Assembly: GCF_020171725.1 (NCBI RefSeq)
Contig: NZ_JAIVAJ010000005.1
Span: 372,001 to 436,000, forward strand
Reading direction: 5' to 3'
From: Halobacillus litoralis
Lineage (GTDB): Bacteria; Bacillota; Bacilli; Bacillales; Halobacillaceae
DNA: 64,000 nt
Of this stretch, positions 33,672 to 42,314 are shown piece after piece; the stretch's first letter is position 1; each line of letters starts with the position of its first letter. The position numbers and the translations under genes are program-made. The notes under the pieces are model-generated. The model saw only the letters and a program-made list of their open reading frames with translations. It did no database searches and was not told where the DNA came from.

Positions 33672-34274
33672 TCACATTCTCTTTTTAAGTTGATTCATTA
33701 CAACGAAGACGATGCACAATCCGATATAGAAGGATGCATCAATCCGAATCCCCATAAAATCAGGCCCGTCAGAAAAAACACTCATTACAAATGCCGTGAT
33801 GCAACTGACAAGCAGCGCATAGTAACCACCCACTACCCATGAACCTATGTAAAGGACAAACCATAAGGAAAGCTCGTAGAAAGGTGCTTCATTCAAGGCA
33901 ATCGTAATCAAAAAATAATAGACAAACATCGTTCCTGAAAGCACCCTGAAAAGATCGACATGCATGTCTTCCTGCTCGACCTTCCCTCTTTTCATATCTA
34001 TGACGTAATAAACGGCTGTCATTCCTACGGCTAAATAAAACTCCAGTGTACCACTAGGGTAAGCAAGTAGCGCCAATGGCCTGTCCAGCAATAAAGGAAA
34101 GTGCGTGACGAACTTAAATACGAACATCCAGACGAAAACGATGCTGAATAGAGAGAGGGTACGTTCAACGACTTTCTTCTTATACGCGTTCGATTGTTGA
34201 GACAGAATATAATAGAATAAAATCCCCACTAGTAAAGCGACCGCTCTTGCCATCATATACGGAGGAATCTGCAT
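33672..34274 (-). CDS. Multi-pass membrane protein of unknown function
   Basis: The 200-residue protein has about six hydrophobic helices (roughly 10-25, 42-60, 78-94, 110-128, 135-165 in two parts, 178-195). No cysteine pair of the CcdA/DsbD type is visible: the only cysteines are isolated ones in VSCIT and GLCIV, so it is not a CcdA homologue. It is translated first in an operon with the TlpA-like gene. GGAGGAGG lies 7 bases before the ATG. I do not recognise a named family. Confidence 0.7.
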   Translation of the reverse strand: MQIPPYMMARAVALLVGILFYYILSQQSNAYKKKVVERTLSLFSIVFVWMFVFKFVTHFPLLLDRPLALLAYPSGTLEFYLAVGMTAVYYVIDMKRGKVEQEDMHVDLFRVLSGTMFVYYFLITIALNEAPFYELSLWFVLYIGSWVVGGYYALLVSCITAFVMSVFSDGPDFMGIRIDASFYIGLCIVFVVMNQLKKRM

Positions 34275-34368
34275 ACTTTCACCTCCTCCTTTCTCATTTT
34301 GATCTTACAGTTCGTTTGTGAAAAAGCGAATGAAAGTTCAATCATAGAACAACCCCCTCAAATGGTAT

Positions 34369-34403
34369 AAAAAAAGCTGACTCCTGGTGCGAGTCAGCTT
34401 TTT
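34369..34403 (-). terminator. Terminator of the ftsX-M23 operon
   Basis: The stem AAAAAGCTGACTC / GAGTCAGCTTTTT with a 7-base loop lies 11 bases after the stop codon at 34415 and has T-runs. Confidence 0.9.
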
Positions 34404-34414
34404 ATCTATCTGAT

Positions 34415-35689
34415 TTATGGTAGGAAACGACGAGGGTTTACAGAGTTCGAACGGCTTCCATTCCAAGATCCTTCGTGAATCTCGAAGTGCAAGTGTTGAC
34501 CTGTTGAATCCCCTGTACTTCCCATATTCCCTAGGAAATCACCTTGTTGAACCGTTTGACCAGAGGATACAGCCGGTGTACTTCTCATGTGAGCATACAC
34601 GGTTGTATAAGTTTGTCCGTTAATCTGGTGTGCGATGAACACAACGTTTCCGTAACTGGAGGAATAGTACGAGCGAATAACCGTTCCATCCGCAGATGCG
34701 TAGATTGGAATCGTACCGACTGCCGCTAAGTCAATACCAGAGTGGAGTCGTTTCGTTCCGTAAATCGGGTGCACACGGTAGCCGTATTCTGACGTTGCTG
34801 GCGCATTAGCAGGCCATGCAAACGTAGAGCTTCCAGCCGGTGGATTAGAGGAAGAACTTGAGCCGGAGTTCGAGCTTGAGTTCTGAGCTCGTTCACGTGC
34901 TCTGCGTTCTGCTTCACGACGCTCAGCTTCTTTGCGCTGACGCTCGATTTCCTGTTTCATCGCTTTTTCCTGTGCAGCGAGAGTTGCGTTCTCTTCTTCA
35001 ATACTCATAACGTGGTTGTGAAGCTCTTCTTCTTCACGTTCGAGAGATTGCAGCAATTCGTCTTTCTCTTTCTTACTGCTGTCGAGCTGCGCCTTCAAGT
35101 CCTCAAGCTGAGCGAGCTTCTCTTCAAGAGATGCCAGTTCCTCTTCGACTTGTGCTTTTTTCGCTTCAACAGCTTCTTTGTCTGCTTTATGCTGTTCAAG
35201 AATCTCTCTATCCTGCTCAGCGATTGTATTCAGACTAATCACGCGCTCAAGGAAGTTACCGAAGCTTTCTGCTCCCATCAGCACGTCTATGTAATCGATG
35301 GCACCACCGTTTTGGTGCATCGACCTTACACGGTCTTTCAGCAGTTCGTCACGTTCAGCAATACGCTTTTCAAGCTCAGCGATTTCCTGCTTTAAACGTT
35401 CAATATTTTCTCTTGTTTCTTTAATTTCGGTTTCTTTTGTGCTGATTTTGTTGCGCGCTTCCATGATTTGTTTATCAAGACGCTCAATCTCAGCATTCAC
35501 CTTTTCCTGGTGCTCTTGAACAGCTTCAATTTCTTCTTTCGTCTGTTCTTTCTTTTCCTGGTTGGAAGATTGTTTCTCCTGGTTCTTCTCAAGCTTCTCC
35601 TGCAACGTTTCCGCAACAGCAGGGTTGGCTAAAAAACCAGATAACGCAAGGCTGACAGTCAAGACGGCTATAAACAGCTTAAACTTCAA
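34415..35689 (-). CDS. M23-family peptidoglycan hydrolase with coiled-coil domain (EnvC/CwlO-type)
   Basis: The 424-residue protein has a 26-residue signal peptide ending PAVA, a long coiled coil (about 27-270) rich in Glu, Lys and Gln, a Ser/Asn-rich linker (about 270-292) and a C-terminal LytM/M23 domain from about 300. The zinc motif is complete: HSGID and HLHFEIH. Coiled-coil plus peptidase is the arrangement of hydrolases activated by FtsEX (EnvC, PcsB, CwlO); the peptidase class differs from the NlpC/P60 domain of B. subtilis CwlO. It directly follows ftsX, 45 bases downstream. The start is TTG at 35689 with GGGGAGG 9 bases upstream. Confidence 0.92.
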   Translation of the reverse strand: MKFKLFIAVLTVSLALSGFLANPAVAETLQEKLEKNQEKQSSNQEKKEQTKEEIEAVQEHQEKVNAEIERLDKQIMEARNKISTKETEIKETRENIERLKQEIAELEKRIAERDELLKDRVRSMHQNGGAIDYIDVLMGAESFGNFLERVISLNTIAEQDREILEQHKADKEAVEAKKAQVEEELASLEEKLAQLEDLKAQLDSSKKEKDELLQSLEREEEELHNHVMSIEEENATLAAQEKAMKQEIERQRKEAERREAERRARERAQNSSSNSGSSSSSNPPAGSSTFAWPANAPATSEYGYRVHPIYGTKRLHSGIDLAAVGTIPIYASADGTVIRSYYSSSYGNVVFIAHQINGQTYTTVYAHMRSTPAVSSGQTVQQGDFLGNMGSTGDSTGQHLHFEIHEGSWNGSRSNSVNPRRFLP

Positions 35690-35734
35690 TGTTTTTTTCC
35701 TCCCCAGATCAAAAGTTTTCCAGTCGTGTTGTCT

Positions 35735-36628
35735 CTATACTTTCAAGTATTTACGGATGGACGTAAAGCTTCCCCACAAACCAATGGTAATGCCCATAAG
35801 CAGAAGGATTCCGGACACTTCCAGAACGAATGGGTATACAGGAAGCAAATCGATAAACAGCGTCGGGAATCTTGTCTGGATTTCCGTGAATAGGAAGTTG
35901 TACCCCAGCACAACCAGAGCGATCGGTATGACGGCACCCAGAATCCCGATCAGTACCCCTTCGATAAGGAATGGCCAACGGATGAACCAGTTGGTCGCCC
36001 CTACCATTTTCATAATCTCAATCTCTCGTTTACGAGCGACAATCGTGATGCGGATGGTGTTTGCAATTAAGAACATAGCTGTAAACAGGAGTCCCGCGAT
36101 GATCGCAAGTCCAACGTTACGTGCAATATCCATCACATTGAAAAGACGTTCAACCGTCTCTTTTGCATACTCTACTTTTTCCACCGTCTGTAAACCTTGG
36201 ATGGTTTCAGCTACTTCAATGGTGTCTTCCGGTTCTTCGGTTTGGACAATGAAGACGTCATTCAGCGGGTTCTCTTCACGAAGAGACTCAAAAACCTCCC
36301 CTTCATTCCCCAAACTATTAATTAATTCATTCAAGCCTTCTTCTTTCGACTGAAATTCAACAGAAGATATTTGAGATATATCCTCGATTTCCTGTCTCAA
36401 TTGTTCCTGTTCTTGTTCACTAGCGGTCAAATCAATAAATACCCGGACCTCAACATCTTCTTCGATTTGAGCCCCGATGAAATTTAAATTAAGTAAGATC
36501 GTCGCAAATACACCTACGAGGAGCAATGTCACAGTTACAGCAGAAATCGATGCAACAGACATCCATGAGTTTCTCGTTAAATTCTTAAAGCCTTCTTTAC
36601 CATGACGACCGAACGTCTTAATCTTCAT
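35735..36628 (-). CDS. ftsX: Cell division/elongation ABC-type permease FtsX
   Basis: The 297-residue protein has a first membrane helix at 23-45 after the conserved GRHGKEGFKNLTRNSWM start, an extracellular loop of about 125 residues, and three further helices near 175-198, 222-246 and 262-286. FtsX with the ATPase FtsE controls peptidoglycan hydrolases; in B. subtilis it activates CwlO. The hydrolase gene follows here, but no ftsE lies upstream: the preceding 500 bases are non-coding. Normally ftsE and ftsX overlap. The partner must be encoded elsewhere, or be lost. AGAGGTG lies 8 bases before the ATG. A TGtTATAAT extended minus-10 about 205 bases upstream is the probable promoter. Confidence 0.92.
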   Translation of the reverse strand: MKIKTFGRHGKEGFKNLTRNSWMSVASISAVTVTLLLVGVFATILLNLNFIGAQIEEDVEVRVFIDLTASEQEQEQLRQEIEDISQISSVEFQSKEEGLNELINSLGNEGEVFESLREENPLNDVFIVQTEEPEDTIEVAETIQGLQTVEKVEYAKETVERLFNVMDIARNVGLAIIAGLLFTAMFLIANTIRITIVARKREIEIMKMVGATNWFIRWPFLIEGVLIGILGAVIPIALVVLGYNFLFTEIQTRFPTLFIDLLPVYPFVLEVSGILLLMGITIGLWGSFTSIRKYLKV

Positions 36629-37079
36629 TTTTTAGGACACCTCTTGCTTTCGTCGATCGTGTATAGAAGATGACATCTGTCGACACGAAATGACGAAATT
36701 CGACATGATGACCCGCACATGTCCTGCGTGATTCATCAAACAATTCCGATCACTTCCTACTAAACTCACATTTTGTCAGTCTGAGATGTTCACCTTATGT
36801 ATATATCTTGTCGTTTTACGCAGTACCCTCTCATTATAACAAATAAATTCGCTAATAAAAGACAAATAATTATTACATTTTTGTTTCATAAGTTTACAGA
36901 TGAATCGACAATGCCCCGATACCCTTAACAGATGTAAAGGACAATCGAACTAAGTAAAAGCGCCCATTTATATACAGAATATAGAATTTAAGGTATTGGT
37001 AATGAAATGTAATTTTGTCAGATGGATTCTGCGGTTGTTAAGAAGAATGGGGGCAGCGAGGAGAAATTTAGAAGATCCT
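36629..37079. other. Long non-coding region upstream of ftsX
   Basis: About 450 bases contain no credible ORF on either strand and no trace of ftsE (no Walker A or signature motif). On the minus strand an extended minus-10, TGTTATAATG (around 36831-36841), would start a transcript with a leader of about 200 bases before ftsX. The leader contains direct short repeats of GACA and CGAAAT-type strings and no obvious strong hairpin. Confidence 0.5.
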
Positions 37080-37121
37080 AAAAAAGGTTCCGATCACCAA
37101 GTTGAGTGATCGAAACCTTTT
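37080..37121 (-). terminator. Terminator of the racemase/ligase operon
   Basis: The stem AAAAGGTTTCGATCAC / GTGATCGGAACCTTTT (one mismatch) ends in a T-run on the minus strand, 7 bases after the stop of the last gene. Confidence 0.88.
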
Positions 37122-37127
37122 ATCGGT

Positions 37128-37331
37128 TTATGGCGTTGTCTTTTTCCGTCCATGATTCAAGCGAACTTCATACCACGTCTTTTGTTGTTGTGTCCCTGTT
37201 TTCACAAGAGATGCCTGTGGATAATACAAGCGCAGCCATTCTGCTTCTTTTGAGGAGAGCCTGAGCTCTCTTTTGCACACACCATCACGAAACGATTCAA
37301 TCAAGAACTGCTGGAACTTCTGCTCTTTCAA
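37128..37331 (-). CDS. Small basic protein of unknown function, last gene of the cell-wall operon
   Basis: The 67-residue protein (from the TTG at 37331, GAAGGAG 10 bases upstream; an upstream GTG is too close to the site) is basic with a helix-rich start, a SSKEAEWLRLYYPQA centre and a Lys/Arg-rich end. I do not recognise it. It lies 25 bases after the racemase stop and before the operon terminator, so it is expressed with the cell-wall genes. It may be an accessory factor or unrelated. Confidence 0.65.
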   Translation of the reverse strand: MKEQKFQQFLIESFRDGVCKRELRLSSKEAEWLRLYYPQASLVKTGTQQQKTWYEVRLNHGRKKTTP

Positions 37332-37356
37332 AATCAGCACTCCTTCTTGGGAGGAA

Positions 37357-38064
37357 TTATTTCTGATATACCGTTTCTTTCACAACCGCATGGGCTACCA
37401 CTTCCATCGGATCGATTAATGGCGTTTTCACATGGTAGGGCTTCAGAACAAGACCGATTTCAGTACAGCCGGAAATGATCACTTCCGCGCCATTCCTGAC
37501 CAGCTCCTCTGATGCTTCCTGGAGCAGTCGGAGGGGTTCTCCATCGGTGTTCCCGCTCTTAATTCCCCTTTTACCATAGATGGCTTCCATCACTTTGTTC
37601 TTTTGTGTGTGGGTCGTCGGATAGACCATTTCCACATTATCCATGTATTTATCGAAGAGACCGGACTCAAGTGTCCCCGTCGTGGCTAAGACCCCGACTT
37701 TCTTCGTCTCCGGATAAACATTTCCGATATATTTCTTCGTCTCTAAGAAGGCATTCAACAGTGGGAACGATACCGCCTTTTGGACCTCTTCAATAAAATA
37801 ATGAGCTGTCATACAAGGAATACACGCGACTTCAACGTCCAGTTTCTCCAGATTCTTTGCGGCATGGATCATTTCAGGAACCGGATCAGGACCGTTCCCT
37901 GAAATAGCTTCCGTCCGGTCCGGGATCTTCGCGTTACTGTCTATGATCACACGGAAGTGTTCCTGGTCTTTCGAAGCATTTGTTGCGCGAATGATTTTCA
38001 AATAACATTCTGCCGTCGCTTCAGGTCCCATCCCTCCGAGAATACCTATGATTTTGTCATTCAT
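37357..38064 (-). CDS. Aspartate/glutamate racemase family protein, probable aspartate racemase
   Basis: The 235-residue protein belongs to the PLP-independent Asp/Glu/hydantoin racemase family. The two catalytic cysteines are present: Cys84 in IPCMTAHYF and Cys200 in SGCTEIGLV. The N-terminal GILGGMGPEAT block is typical of aspartate racemases (YgeA/RacX group). It is preceded by a MurE-like ligase and an ATP-grasp ligase in the same operon. In Enterococcus faecium and Lactococcus lactis an aspartate racemase gene is adjacent to the D-aspartate ligase that builds the peptidoglycan cross-bridge, so supply of D-Asp is the likely role. AAGGAGG precedes the ATG. Confidence 0.85.
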   Translation of the reverse strand: MNDKIIGILGGMGPEATAECYLKIIRATNASKDQEHFRVIIDSNAKIPDRTEAISGNGPDPVPEMIHAAKNLEKLDVEVACIPCMTAHYFIEEVQKAVSFPLLNAFLETKKYIGNVYPETKKVGVLATTGTLESGLFDKYMDNVEMVYPTTHTQKNKVMEAIYGKRGIKSGNTDGEPLRLLQEASEELVRNGAEVIISGCTEIGLVLKPYHVKTPLIDPMEVVAHAVVKETVYQK

Positions 38065-38104
38065 GTAATGCCTCCTTGCGATAGACCTGAACAGTTCTTA
38101 GATG

Positions 38105-39649
38105 TTAGGAAATGCCTGCCACTCTATGCTTCAGCGGCTTGAATAATTTTTCTTCATCCATTTCTGGTCTCGCTTTGTTTAATTGTTCGAGTGCGATTTT
38201 TGCTCCTGGGTCCATCCCTTGGCAGCCAGCTAACAGAACAACATCATCTGTCTGAACATCTGCTATTGCTTTCTCAATCGCTTCATCCAAATCCTTGTAT
38301 AAACGAACTTCAATGCCTGCATCCTTCATGACTTCTTGGAAGACTTCCAGCTCTTCTTCCGTAACCCGGTCTTTCTCCGTTGCATGACGGTCACTCGTCG
38401 TTGCGATGACTTCTGTAAGGCCCAGTTCCGGTGCCCACTCGACGATCGCCTCTGCATTCTCCCGGTTCACCGTCACGCCACGACTGCCACGGATGGCATA
38501 CACGAGCTTCAAATCGTTATAGTTCATCTTTTGCAGCGTGCTGAGCGTAACATTAATATTCCCGTAGTTAGCAAAGTGATCATCGAGAATCTTGAAGTCC
38601 TCTTCGAAAATCATTTCAAAACGTCGCTCTACGCCTCCGAATGCTTTTAACCCTTTTTGGATCGTTTCAAACGGGATTTCGTTCAGAAGACCAACAGCGA
38701 TTGCTACCATGGAGTTATACACTGAATGGTAACCAGGTGTGGAAAGTTCGATGGAAAAGCTCATCGGCTCATACGTCGTCTCTCCAACGGTGAACGATTT
38801 GCGGATTTCCACATCAAACTTGGCACGGCCTGTCGATAGGTCTAAATTGCGGCAGACTAGATCCCCATCGCCAGTCTCTACACTGAACGTTAACAGTTGA
38901 GCTTTCGTTTCGTCCACTAGAGAAGCCGAATACTCATCATCCAAATTCAAGATGGCCCATGAGTCTTCTTTTGCTTCTCTGATCAAGCTTGCCTTACTGT
39001 TGAAATACTCTTCAAATGATCCATGTAAATCAATGTGTTCCCGACTGATGTTGTTCAACGTTACAATGTCAAAATCAACACTTCCGACACGCTTCAAATC
39101 AAGCGCAGAAGAGGAGACCTCCATCGTAACGTGCGAAACATCCTGATCCCTCATCTGAGCGAAGTAATGGTGCAGATCAAGTGATTCCGGCGTTGTCAGT
39201 TTCGTCGGCTCAGAGTAATCCCCGAACTTCACGACAACTGTCCCGATGAGCCCTGTCTTCAATCCGTGCTCTTCCAGAATGGCATCGGTCATGAAAGAAG
39301 TGGAGGTCTTCCCATTCGTAGCCGTAATTCCAACTGTCTTCATCGATTGCGATGGATGGTTATAAAAAGCGTCGCTGAGCGCAGCCAATGCTTGCCTGCT
39401 GTCCTCCACGCGATACTGGGGCACATCCCAGCCTTCTTGATAATCTTCGACAATAATGGCGGACGCTCCGTTAGATACAGCTTCTAATATATACGTATGC
39501 CCATCGGTTTTAAAACCTTTGATGCACACAAAAATCTGCCCAGGTTCTACATTTCTTGAATTGTATGCGAGACCTGTAATGTCCACATCCTTCTCATTCC
39601 ATGCCTCTACGATGTTTATGGATTGCAGCAACTCGTTCAACTTCGCCAT
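38105..39649 (-). CDS. MurE-like Mur ligase, probable diamino-acid-adding enzyme of non-DAP type
   Basis: The 514-residue protein has three Mur ligase domains. The N-terminal MurE-type domain has YNSRNVEPGQIFVCIKG, the ATP P-loop is TNGKTST (111-117), the MEVSSSALDL and NISREHIDLH motifs follow, and the lysine in YFNSKASLI fits the carbamylated lysine. The C-terminal substrate motif, DNPR in meso-DAP-adding MurE, is not present; the aligned region reads TSDRHATEKD. So the enzyme adds another residue, such as L-Orn or L-Lys, or has another role. It sits between a racemase and an ATP-grasp ligase. The gene is 40 bases upstream of the racemase. GGAAGG precedes the ATG. Confidence 0.8.
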   Translation of the reverse strand: MAKLNELLQSINIVEAWNEKDVDITGLAYNSRNVEPGQIFVCIKGFKTDGHTYILEAVSNGASAIIVEDYQEGWDVPQYRVEDSRQALAALSDAFYNHPSQSMKTVGITATNGKTSTSFMTDAILEEHGLKTGLIGTVVVKFGDYSEPTKLTTPESLDLHHYFAQMRDQDVSHVTMEVSSSALDLKRVGSVDFDIVTLNNISREHIDLHGSFEEYFNSKASLIREAKEDSWAILNLDDEYSASLVDETKAQLLTFSVETGDGDLVCRNLDLSTGRAKFDVEIRKSFTVGETTYEPMSFSIELSTPGYHSVYNSMVAIAVGLLNEIPFETIQKGLKAFGGVERRFEMIFEEDFKILDDHFANYGNINVTLSTLQKMNYNDLKLVYAIRGSRGVTVNRENAEAIVEWAPELGLTEVIATTSDRHATEKDRVTEEELEVFQEVMKDAGIEVRLYKDLDEAIEKAIADVQTDDVVLLAGCQGMDPGAKIALEQLNKARPEMDEEKLFKPLKHRVAGIS

Positions 39650-39682
39650 ACTATCTACCTTCCCTGCTCAAAATATGCTTGT

Positions 39683-40870
39683 CTAGCTTTTCTTCTTCAC
39701 TTTTCCTACAACGAGACCTGCCAGCTTCTTACCAAAAGAGAGCGCCGGCTTCGGATCTTTCGGGTCCCAGATGGCATGTGCTTTCGGTCTGAAATAAGAT
39801 CCGAGCACTTGCCCGACCGACAGCTGACCCGTTTTCACGTATTCCCTTACGGCAAGAAGATCTTCATAGGCATACCAGAACACAAGATTCTGATCGTCTT
39901 TGACGACTTTAGGCTCAAGTGGATCTCCGATAAGGTCACGGTAGGTGATATAAGGGATATTAATCCCCGCTTTATATAAAAGGTTGTTCAAGTTCGTAAT
40001 CCGAACGTTGATTTCGATCAAATAATAACGGCCGGTCTCGGCGTCTTTCTTAAATTCGATTTCGGCAAATCCTTTGTAGCCGATGCCCTCCAAGAACTTT
40101 GCCCCTAGTTCATAAAGCTCCGGGACATGCTTCTGCTGGGTGTACACGGATGCGCCGTAATTCACTGGGAACTGACGCAGTTTCTGACACGTCATCCAGT
40201 GCGTCACTTTGGCATCCTGGTTGAGATAGGCATCAAAGGTGTACATATGGTCATCGAATCCAGGAATCATACGCTGGACGATCACTTCGATCTCCGCGTC
40301 TTTTGCCTGCTGTACTCTTTCAAGCAACTCTTCTTCATTGTGCACCTGGAACAATTTGCGTCTGAACTTCGCAACAAATGAAGGAGAGTCCACTGGTTTG
40401 ACGAGACAAGGGTACTGAATGGTTTCATTTACTTTCTGAACGAAATTCTCCTCGTCCACCTCAACCGTCTCAGGAACAGCCACGCCATGCTGAGACGCCA
40501 GTGTATGTAATGTTCCTTTATCCATAATCTTCGTATAAAGACCCTGTTCTGTCTGTGGAATGAGGAAATGTTCACGGAGTTCCGGCAAATATGCATCCAC
40601 GAACTCAACGTATGGATCCGCTGTCGGAATCAAAACCGGCGTGCCGGTCTGTTTCTTAGCATAGTCAATCAAGAATGACAAAAGCCCTTCAGGATCCTCC
40701 TTGTAATGAGGACCGATCAACGCCTCCGACACATATTTGGAATCCAGCGCGTACGCCCCTTCCCATGCATAATCCACTGCTGCGACGTGGACGTCGTGGA
40801 TACCGAGACAACGAATGGTACTTAAACCGATATAATAATTGGCACCTAACACAACCGCTTTATTTTTCAT
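39683..40870 (-). CDS. ATP-grasp carboxylate-amine ligase, probable D-aspartate ligase
   Basis: The 395-residue protein has an N-terminal Rossmann-like domain (KAVVLGANYYIGLSTIRCLG) and an ATP-grasp domain from about residue 115, with PCLVKPVDS as the ATP-lysine strand, VQRMIPG as the adenine-contacting segment, and EIEFKKD...LIEINVRITN holding the metal-binding Glu and Asn. The family includes the D-aspartate ligase of E. faecium, which makes a beta-aspartyl phosphate and joins it to the lysine of the peptidoglycan stem. Position next to a racemase and a MurE-like ligase supports that role. ATG 40870 or 40873 could be used; GAAGGAG precedes both. First gene of the operon. Confidence 0.78.
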   Translation of the reverse strand: MKNKAVVLGANYYIGLSTIRCLGIHDVHVAAVDYAWEGAYALDSKYVSEALIGPHYKEDPEGLLSFLIDYAKKQTGTPVLIPTADPYVEFVDAYLPELREHFLIPQTEQGLYTKIMDKGTLHTLASQHGVAVPETVEVDEENFVQKVNETIQYPCLVKPVDSPSFVAKFRRKLFQVHNEEELLERVQQAKDAEIEVIVQRMIPGFDDHMYTFDAYLNQDAKVTHWMTCQKLRQFPVNYGASVYTQQKHVPELYELGAKFLEGIGYKGFAEIEFKKDAETGRYYLIEINVRITNLNNLLYKAGINIPYITYRDLIGDPLEPKVVKDDQNLVFWYAYEDLLAVREYVKTGQLSVGQVLGSYFRPKAHAIWDPKDPKPALSFGKKLAGLVVGKVKKKS

Positions 40871-41075
40871 CATTTAACTCCTTCACGTTGCATGCTATCG
40901 TAAACGGCTTTACAAAGCCGATTTTCACTGTCTATAAACATATTCATTTTACCATAATCCCTACAGTAAAAAAATGATAAGGAAAATCAGAGGGAATTGG
41001 AATAGAGCATCGTGCTCAAAAAACGATCGCTCACGATGTTCACGTGATTCTTTTGTATAGGTTTATCTGCTAAAT

Positions 41076-41105
41076 AAAAAATGGCCCCCGATAACCGAGG
41101 ACCAT
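41076..41105 (-). terminator. Terminator of the 53-residue membrane protein gene
   Basis: The stem ATGGTCCTCGG / CGGGGGCCAT (one bulge or wobble pair) is followed on the minus strand by TTTTTATTTAG, 10 bases after the stop codon. Confidence 0.75.
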
Positions 41106-41114
41106 GAACGACAT

Positions 41115-41276
41115 CTATTTCATCGACTGCGTGAATTCAACTTCCGGTTGAACGTGTTCCGGCTGCGCCTGTTCTTTCTCAAAGCGCTTGAAACGACGTA
41201 CAATTTTGTCCGCAGCGTACATAACTAGGAACGTAAGCAAAACAGTTAGTGACAACATATACAGAGAAGTAAGCAT
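41115..41276 (-). CDS. Small single-pass membrane protein
   Basis: This 53-residue ORF starts at ATG 41276 with AAAGGAG 12 bases upstream and ends before a clear terminator. Residues 3-21 form one membrane helix (LYMLSLTVLLTFLVMYAA), followed by a basic stretch (KIVRRFKRFEK) and a polar tail (QAQPEHVQPEVEF). The positive-inside rule would place the tail in the cytosol. I know no family for it. It stands alone between the cell-wall operon and the RDD gene. Confidence 0.65.
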   Translation of the reverse strand: MLTSLYMLSLTVLLTFLVMYAADKIVRRFKRFEKEQAQPEHVQPEVEFTQSMK

Positions 41277-41423
41277 AAGGCTTTGTTCTCCTTTCCTTAA
41301 CTATTGATGAATTGAATTTCTTTAAATCCTAGTATATGATATCAAATTCCACGCTTTTGTAAACATAAATATTAAAATTCTTTCTCATGCATTCGTATAC
41401 TCTCGATTATGCATGTTCTCTCA

Positions 41424-42212
41424 TTAAAACGGCGTAATCTTCCAGTCGTCCCTCACCGTCAGATACAGGCGGAATAAATCGTTCTCAAGCTCGTCCGCTC
41501 CTTTACCCTGCACATCGTACCCGATCTTCGGGAACAGAATGTGCGCGACTTCATAGGTGATGGCTTGTTTTTGCGAAGGTGACAGGGTGAAATACCGGTC
41601 CAAATAGGTTTTCAATAAATCCCATTCCTTCTTCTGAAAAGCATGAAGGGTAAGGGACTCCTCTGAAAAAGGCTCTAAATCTCTACTATCCATCTCTTTT
41701 TCCAGCTTCGTCGTCTTTTTACGTTGGTGCCCATCAAAGACCACAAGTGTACCAGCCATGATATCTCCGAGCCGCTTATGCTTCTTGTGTGAGAAGACCA
41801 TGACGATGCCCACCATATAATAAATTGGAAGCATATCAATGGCACGGAGAAGATTACGAATGAGAATGGACAGCGTAGTGGGACTTCCACCTTGATCATC
41901 CACCACCCGAATGCCGATCAACCTTTTCCCTAATGTCTTCCCTGCAGCAAGCCATTCACATAGAAAGAAGTATCCCCAATTCAACACAAACGCGATCACG
42001 ATGAGAATGGCATAGAACGTGTCGCTTCTATTCGTAAAGAACGTATCCATATTCTCTTGAGTAAACACCACAATGGCCAACAACCCGACCTGCATCAACG
42101 TAATGAGAGCTTGATCAATCAGCAGGGCAGCTGCCCGACTTCCGAGCCCCGCCAGACGCACCTGCACTCTGACATGCTCAGGCGTATCAATATCCCACAC
42201 TTCACGACTCAT
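41424..42212 (-). CDS. RDD-family membrane protein
   Basis: The 262-residue protein has the RDD pattern: an LGSRAAALLIDQALI first helix with the Arg and Asp, then two or three more helices (about 70-90 and 125-145), and GKTLGKRLIGIRVVD. The C-terminal 90 residues are soluble. RDD proteins have been linked to ion or compatible-solute transport (for example Na+/Li+ extrusion in halophiles) but most are uncharacterised. It is divergent from the SpoIIM-like gene. RDD, SpoIIM-like, MoxR and DUF58 genes commonly cluster, which supports a joint membrane-stress role. The ATG at 42212 is best spaced from GGAGGGGG. Confidence 0.85.
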   Translation of the reverse strand: MSREVWDIDTPEHVRVQVRLAGLGSRAAALLIDQALITLMQVGLLAIVVFTQENMDTFFTNRSDTFYAILIVIAFVLNWGYFFLCEWLAAGKTLGKRLIGIRVVDDQGGSPTTLSILIRNLLRAIDMLPIYYMVGIVMVFSHKKHKRLGDIMAGTLVVFDGHQRKKTTKLEKEMDSRDLEPFSEESLTLHAFQKKEWDLLKTYLDRYFTLSPSQKQAITYEVAHILFPKIGYDVQGKGADELENDLFRLYLTVRDDWKITPF

Positions 42213-42314
42213 CGACATCCCCCTCCCTGTAATAAAAAACAGTTTCTTTCTATCATCAGCTTCTTTATAATGAAATTAAAATGTAAAATTCTTGCATACA
42301 AAAGGTGAGTTTTG

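Noticed and set aside
36629..36830. Possible remnant of ftsE upstream of ftsX
   Set aside because: None of the three frames shows Walker A, signature or Walker B motifs, nor the usual FtsE C-terminus, so no pseudogene is called.
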